Shown here in pieces: positions 61,985 to 64,000 of a stretch of 64,000 nt of DNA (positions are counted from its first letter, which is position 1; every line of letters begins with the position of its first letter). The notes beneath the pieces were generated by a model. It ran no database searches. It was not told the origin of the DNA and worked only from the letters and a program-made list of their open reading frames with translations. A program made the position numbers and the translations under genes. Source of the DNA: Pseudoxanthomonas sp. 3HH-4 (GTDB lineage Bacteria > Pseudomonadota > Gammaproteobacteria > Xanthomonadales > Xanthomonadaceae); the NCBI RefSeq assembly GCF_006716465.1, contig NZ_VFPB01000001.1, forward strand, positions 840,983 through 904,982. The letters run 5' to 3'.

Positions 61985-62907
61985 TTCGGGTCGAACTCCT
62001 TGGGTGCATCGCGGCCGAGCAGGTAGCGCGCGGGATTGCCTTCGAGGCGGTCGCTGACGCGACGCAGGTCGCGCACCAGGCCCCGCAGTTCGGTGAGGGT
62101 GGGGCCGAGCTGGCCGAGGCCGTCGCTGGCGAAGCTGTTGATGGCGGCGCGGTTCTCGCCGAGGATCGCGTCCGCATTGCCGGCGGCCGAATCGAGCTTG
62201 GCCAGTGTGGTTTCCAGCTTGTCCAGGATGCCGGGCAATTCCTGCACCAGGTTCTTGTCCAGCCGCTCGATGGCGCCATTGGTGGTGACGAGCGTCTTGT
62301 CCAGGTTCTGAGCCGCATCGCGGGCGCTGGTGATCAGCGACTCCAGTCCATCCTCGCGGCTGGCCAGCGAATTGCTCATCGTTTCCAGGTTGGCCAGCGT
62401 GGTGGTGATGCTGGCGACGTTCTTGTCGCTCAGTGCCTGGTCCAGGCGCTCGACGATGCGGTTGGCGGTGTCGGTGATGTTCTGCAGCGCCGAAGGTGCG
62501 GTCTGGATCACTGGGGCTTCGCGCGTGTCCACGCTGGTCAGCGTCGGCGCCTGCGGGGTGCCGCCGCTGAGCTGGATGATGGTCGGGCCGGTCAGGCTGG
62601 TGATCGCCAGCTTGGCGCGGGTGTCGGTCTTCACGGGGGTGTACGACTCCACACGGATGCGCGCGATCACCTGCCGCGGATCGTTCGGGGCGAGCGAGAG
62701 TTTGGTGATGGAACCGACCGCGATGCCGTTGTACTGCACCGGGCTGCCGACGGTGAGGCCGGTCACTGCTTCGCGGAACACCACCTGGTATTCCTGCCAG
62801 GTGCGCTCGGACGAGTACTTTGCCGCCCACAGGCCGAACAGCAGCAGCGCGGCGGCGATGATGAGGGTGAAGGCCCCGATGAGGACGTAGTTGGCGCGTG
62901 TTTCCAT
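61981..62907 (-). CDS. MlaD-family (MCE) lipid transport protein
   Basis: The 308-residue protein has one N-terminal transmembrane helix (YVLIGAFTLIIAAALLLFGLW) and an MCE domain over about 40-115 (YQVVFREAVTGLTVGSPVQYNG, LAITSLTGPTIIQLSGG). A long helical region (about 150-300) with repeated small/polar heptads follows. MCE proteins form hexameric rings that carry phospholipid between membranes. The extended helical tail resembles PqiB/Mce-type tunnels more than the short E. coli MlaD (about 183 residues). It is the third gene of the operon. Confidence 0.88.
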   Translation of the reverse strand: METRANYVLIGAFTLIIAAALLLFGLWAAKYSSERTWQEYQVVFREAVTGLTVGSPVQYNGIAVGSITKLSLAPNDPRQVIARIRVESYTPVKTDTRAKLAITSLTGPTIIQLSGGTPQAPTLTSVDTREAPVIQTAPSALQNITDTANRIVERLDQALSDKNVASITTTLANLETMSNSLASREDGLESLITSARDAAQNLDKTLVTTNGAIERLDKNLVQELPGILDKLETTLAKLDSAAGNADAILGENRAAINSFASDGLGQLGPTLTELRGLVRDLRRVSDRLEGNPARYLLGRDAPKEFDPK

Positions 62908-62910
62908 GGA

Positions 62911-63720
62911 TCAGACCGCCGTTTGCGATTGAAGGGGCCCGGAGGCCTGCTGTCCGTCGCGCGCGGCGCGCGCGCGGGGACCGTGGAAGTATTCCTGCAC
63001 CCAGGGGTGGTCGAAGCGCTCGACCTCTGGCAGTGGCGCCACCGTGATCACCCGCTGGTCGGCCAGCACCGCCACGCGGTCGCAGATCGCGTACAGCGTG
63101 TCCAGGTCGTGGGTGATGAGGAAGACGGTCAGGCCGAGCGCTTCCTGCAGCGTCTTGATCAGTCGATCGAATGCGGCGGCGCCGATGGGGTCCAGGCCGG
63201 CGGTGGGTTCGTCGAGGAAAAGCAGCGGCGGATCCAGCGCGAGCGCACGCGCCAGGCCCGCGCGCTTGCGCATGCCGCCTGACAGCTGTGATGGCAGCTT
63301 GTTGAGCGCATCCGCAGGCAGGCCGGCCAGCTTGACCTTCAGCAGTGCCAGTTCGTAGCGCCAGCTGTCCGGGAGTTCGGGATGATGTTCCTTGAGCGGC
63401 ACCTGCACGTTCTCGCCCACGGTCAGCGACGAGAACAGGGCACCGTCCTGGAACAGCACGCCGGTGTTGCGCTCGATGTGCTGGCGCGCGACGGGATCTT
63501 CCGAGCGTGCATCCTCACCGAGCACGGTGATCTGCCCTTCGTCGGGTTGGCGCAGTCCCAGGATCGAGCGCATCAGTACCGACTTGCCGGTGCCGGAACC
63601 GCCGACCACGCCAAGGATTTCGCCACGGCGCACTTCCAGATCGAGGCCTTCGTGCACGGTCTGTTCGCCGAAGCGGTTGACCAGCCCGCGCACCTGGATG
63701 ATGGGGGATTCGTCGGTCAT
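62911..63720 (-). CDS. ABC transporter ATPase, MlaF-like
   Basis: The 269-residue ATPase has Walker A GGSGTGKSV (about 36-44), signature LSGGMRKRAGLARAL, Walker B LLFLDEPTAGLDP and H-loop LITHDLDTL. The phrase SGGMRKRAGLARALA is characteristic of MlaF/Mkl-type lipid ABC systems. It drives lipid movement with the MlaE permease. It lies 6 bases after the permease gene and 3 before the MCE gene. The last 20 residues (RDGQQASGPLQSQTAV) are a polar tail. Confidence 0.9.
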   Translation of the reverse strand: MTDESPIIQVRGLVNRFGEQTVHEGLDLEVRRGEILGVVGGSGTGKSVLMRSILGLRQPDEGQITVLGEDARSEDPVARQHIERNTGVLFQDGALFSSLTVGENVQVPLKEHHPELPDSWRYELALLKVKLAGLPADALNKLPSQLSGGMRKRAGLARALALDPPLLFLDEPTAGLDPIGAAAFDRLIKTLQEALGLTVFLITHDLDTLYAICDRVAVLADQRVITVAPLPEVERFDHPWVQEYFHGPRARAARDGQQASGPLQSQTAV

Positions 63721-63726
63721 GCGCCG

Positions 63727-64000
63727 TCACCAGTCCATGTGCATGAACCACAACGCGGCCAGCGCGTCGATGATGATGACCAGCGAGATCGTCTGCACCA
63801 CGCTGGTCGTGGTGCGCTCGCCTACCGACTGCGCGGTGCCTTCCACGCGCAGGCCCTCCAGACAGCCGATCAGGCCGATCACCAGCGCGAACACCGGCGC
63901 CTTCGACAGGCCCACCAGGAAATGCTTCACCTCGATGGTGTCGTGCATGCGCGCGATGTACATCTGCGGGGGAATGCCGAGGTCGAACGCGCCGACAGTG
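63727..64000 (-). CDS. MlaE-family permease, C-terminal part (cut by window edge)
   Basis: The open frame runs from the window edge to a TGA at 63727-63729. It gives about 90 residues: GAFDLGIPPQMYIARMHDTI, KHFLVGLSKAPVFALVIGLIGCLEGLRVEGTAQSVG in two parts, and VVQTISLVIIIDALAALWF. This is the conserved end of MlaE (YrbE) permeases, including the short GCxxGLxVxGGxxxVGxxTTxxVV motif. The 5' end lies outside. It heads the operon with mlaF, mlaD and the lipoprotein gene. Confidence 0.9.
   Translation of the reverse strand, partial: TVGAFDLGIPPQMYIARMHDTIEVKHFLVGLSKAPVFALVIGLIGCLEGLRVEGTAQSVGERTTTSVVQTISLVIIIDALAALWFMHMDW

Noticed and set aside
1-64000. CRISPR arrays, insertion sequences, prophage genes, restriction or other defence systems.
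   Set aside because: No regular short repeats with spacers, transposase or integrase motifs, phage structural genes or recognised defence proteins were seen on either strand.

Overview
The window is chromosomal DNA of a GC-rich gammaproteobacterium of the Xanthomonadaceae/Lysobacteraceae group (Xanthomonas, Stenotrophomonas, Pseudoxanthomonas, Lysobacter relatives). The evidence is a Clp regulator almost identical to the Xanthomonas protein, the gene order clp-speD-coq7-rplM-rpsI, an LPS locus between a metB-type gene and etfAB, and the tail of a bacterial-killing type IV secretion system (X-T4SS). Genus cannot be fixed by eye.

Region 1 (1-10.8 kb) is the distal end of a T4SS cluster. An intact virB6 and a DUF4189 protein are followed by a decaying second copy of the same pair (a chimeric DUF4189 remnant, a virB6 C-terminal remnant and a frameshifted DUF4189 gene). 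Then come effector/immunity cassettes: two paralogous class-3-lipase-like effectors, each preceded by a paralogous lipoprotein, and a peptidoglycan hydrolase (lytic transglycosylase plus M23 peptidase plus two binding domains) preceded by a third lipoprotein. All three effectors end in a related tail of about 45 residues that does not look like the canonical XVIPCD secretion domain. It is a candidate secretion or partner-binding module.

Region 2 (10.8-24 kb) is conserved housekeeping DNA: clp and speD (divergent), a guanidine-II (mini-ykkC) riboswitch ahead of a gdx/sugE exporter gene, coq7, rplM-rpsI, tRNA-Gln, a 2-oxoglutarate/Fe oxygenase, FAH-family hydrolase plus maleylacetoacetate isomerase, pilU, a DUF4398/OmpA-domain gene pair, a ydcH-like gene, and cystathionine beta-synthase with a cystathionine gamma-synthase/lyase (transsulfuration).

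Region 3 (24-52.1 kb) is a variable surface-polysaccharide cluster at the classical Xanthomonas LPS locus. Two convergent operons meet near 45.1 kb. The plus-strand operon encodes Wzm/Wzt export, glycosyltransferases including a 2,099-residue multi-transferase, WecC, a heparinase II/III-sulfotransferase fusion, a stand-alone sulfotransferase and a second heparinase II/III protein. The minus-strand operon encodes a pyruvyl transferase, a GtrA/GtrB/GT-C-like decoration module, an acyltransferase, a methyltransferase and WecB. WecB plus WecC should supply UDP-ManNAcA. Together the genes suggest an exported uronate-containing glycan that is sulfated, pyruvylated or methylated and trimmed by a lyase. 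Two related small lipoproteins of unknown role also lie in the cluster.

Region 4 (52.1-64 kb) holds etfA/etfB, an ATP-grasp protein, a 3-oxoacid CoA-transferase, a lipoprotein metalloprotease with FG-GAP/VCBS repeats, ETF-ubiquinone oxidoreductase, an AlkB-like oxygenase, and an Mla-type lipid transport operon (mlaE-mlaF-mlaD-lipoprotein) cut by the window edge. All domain names are judged by eye from translations. No database search was run.
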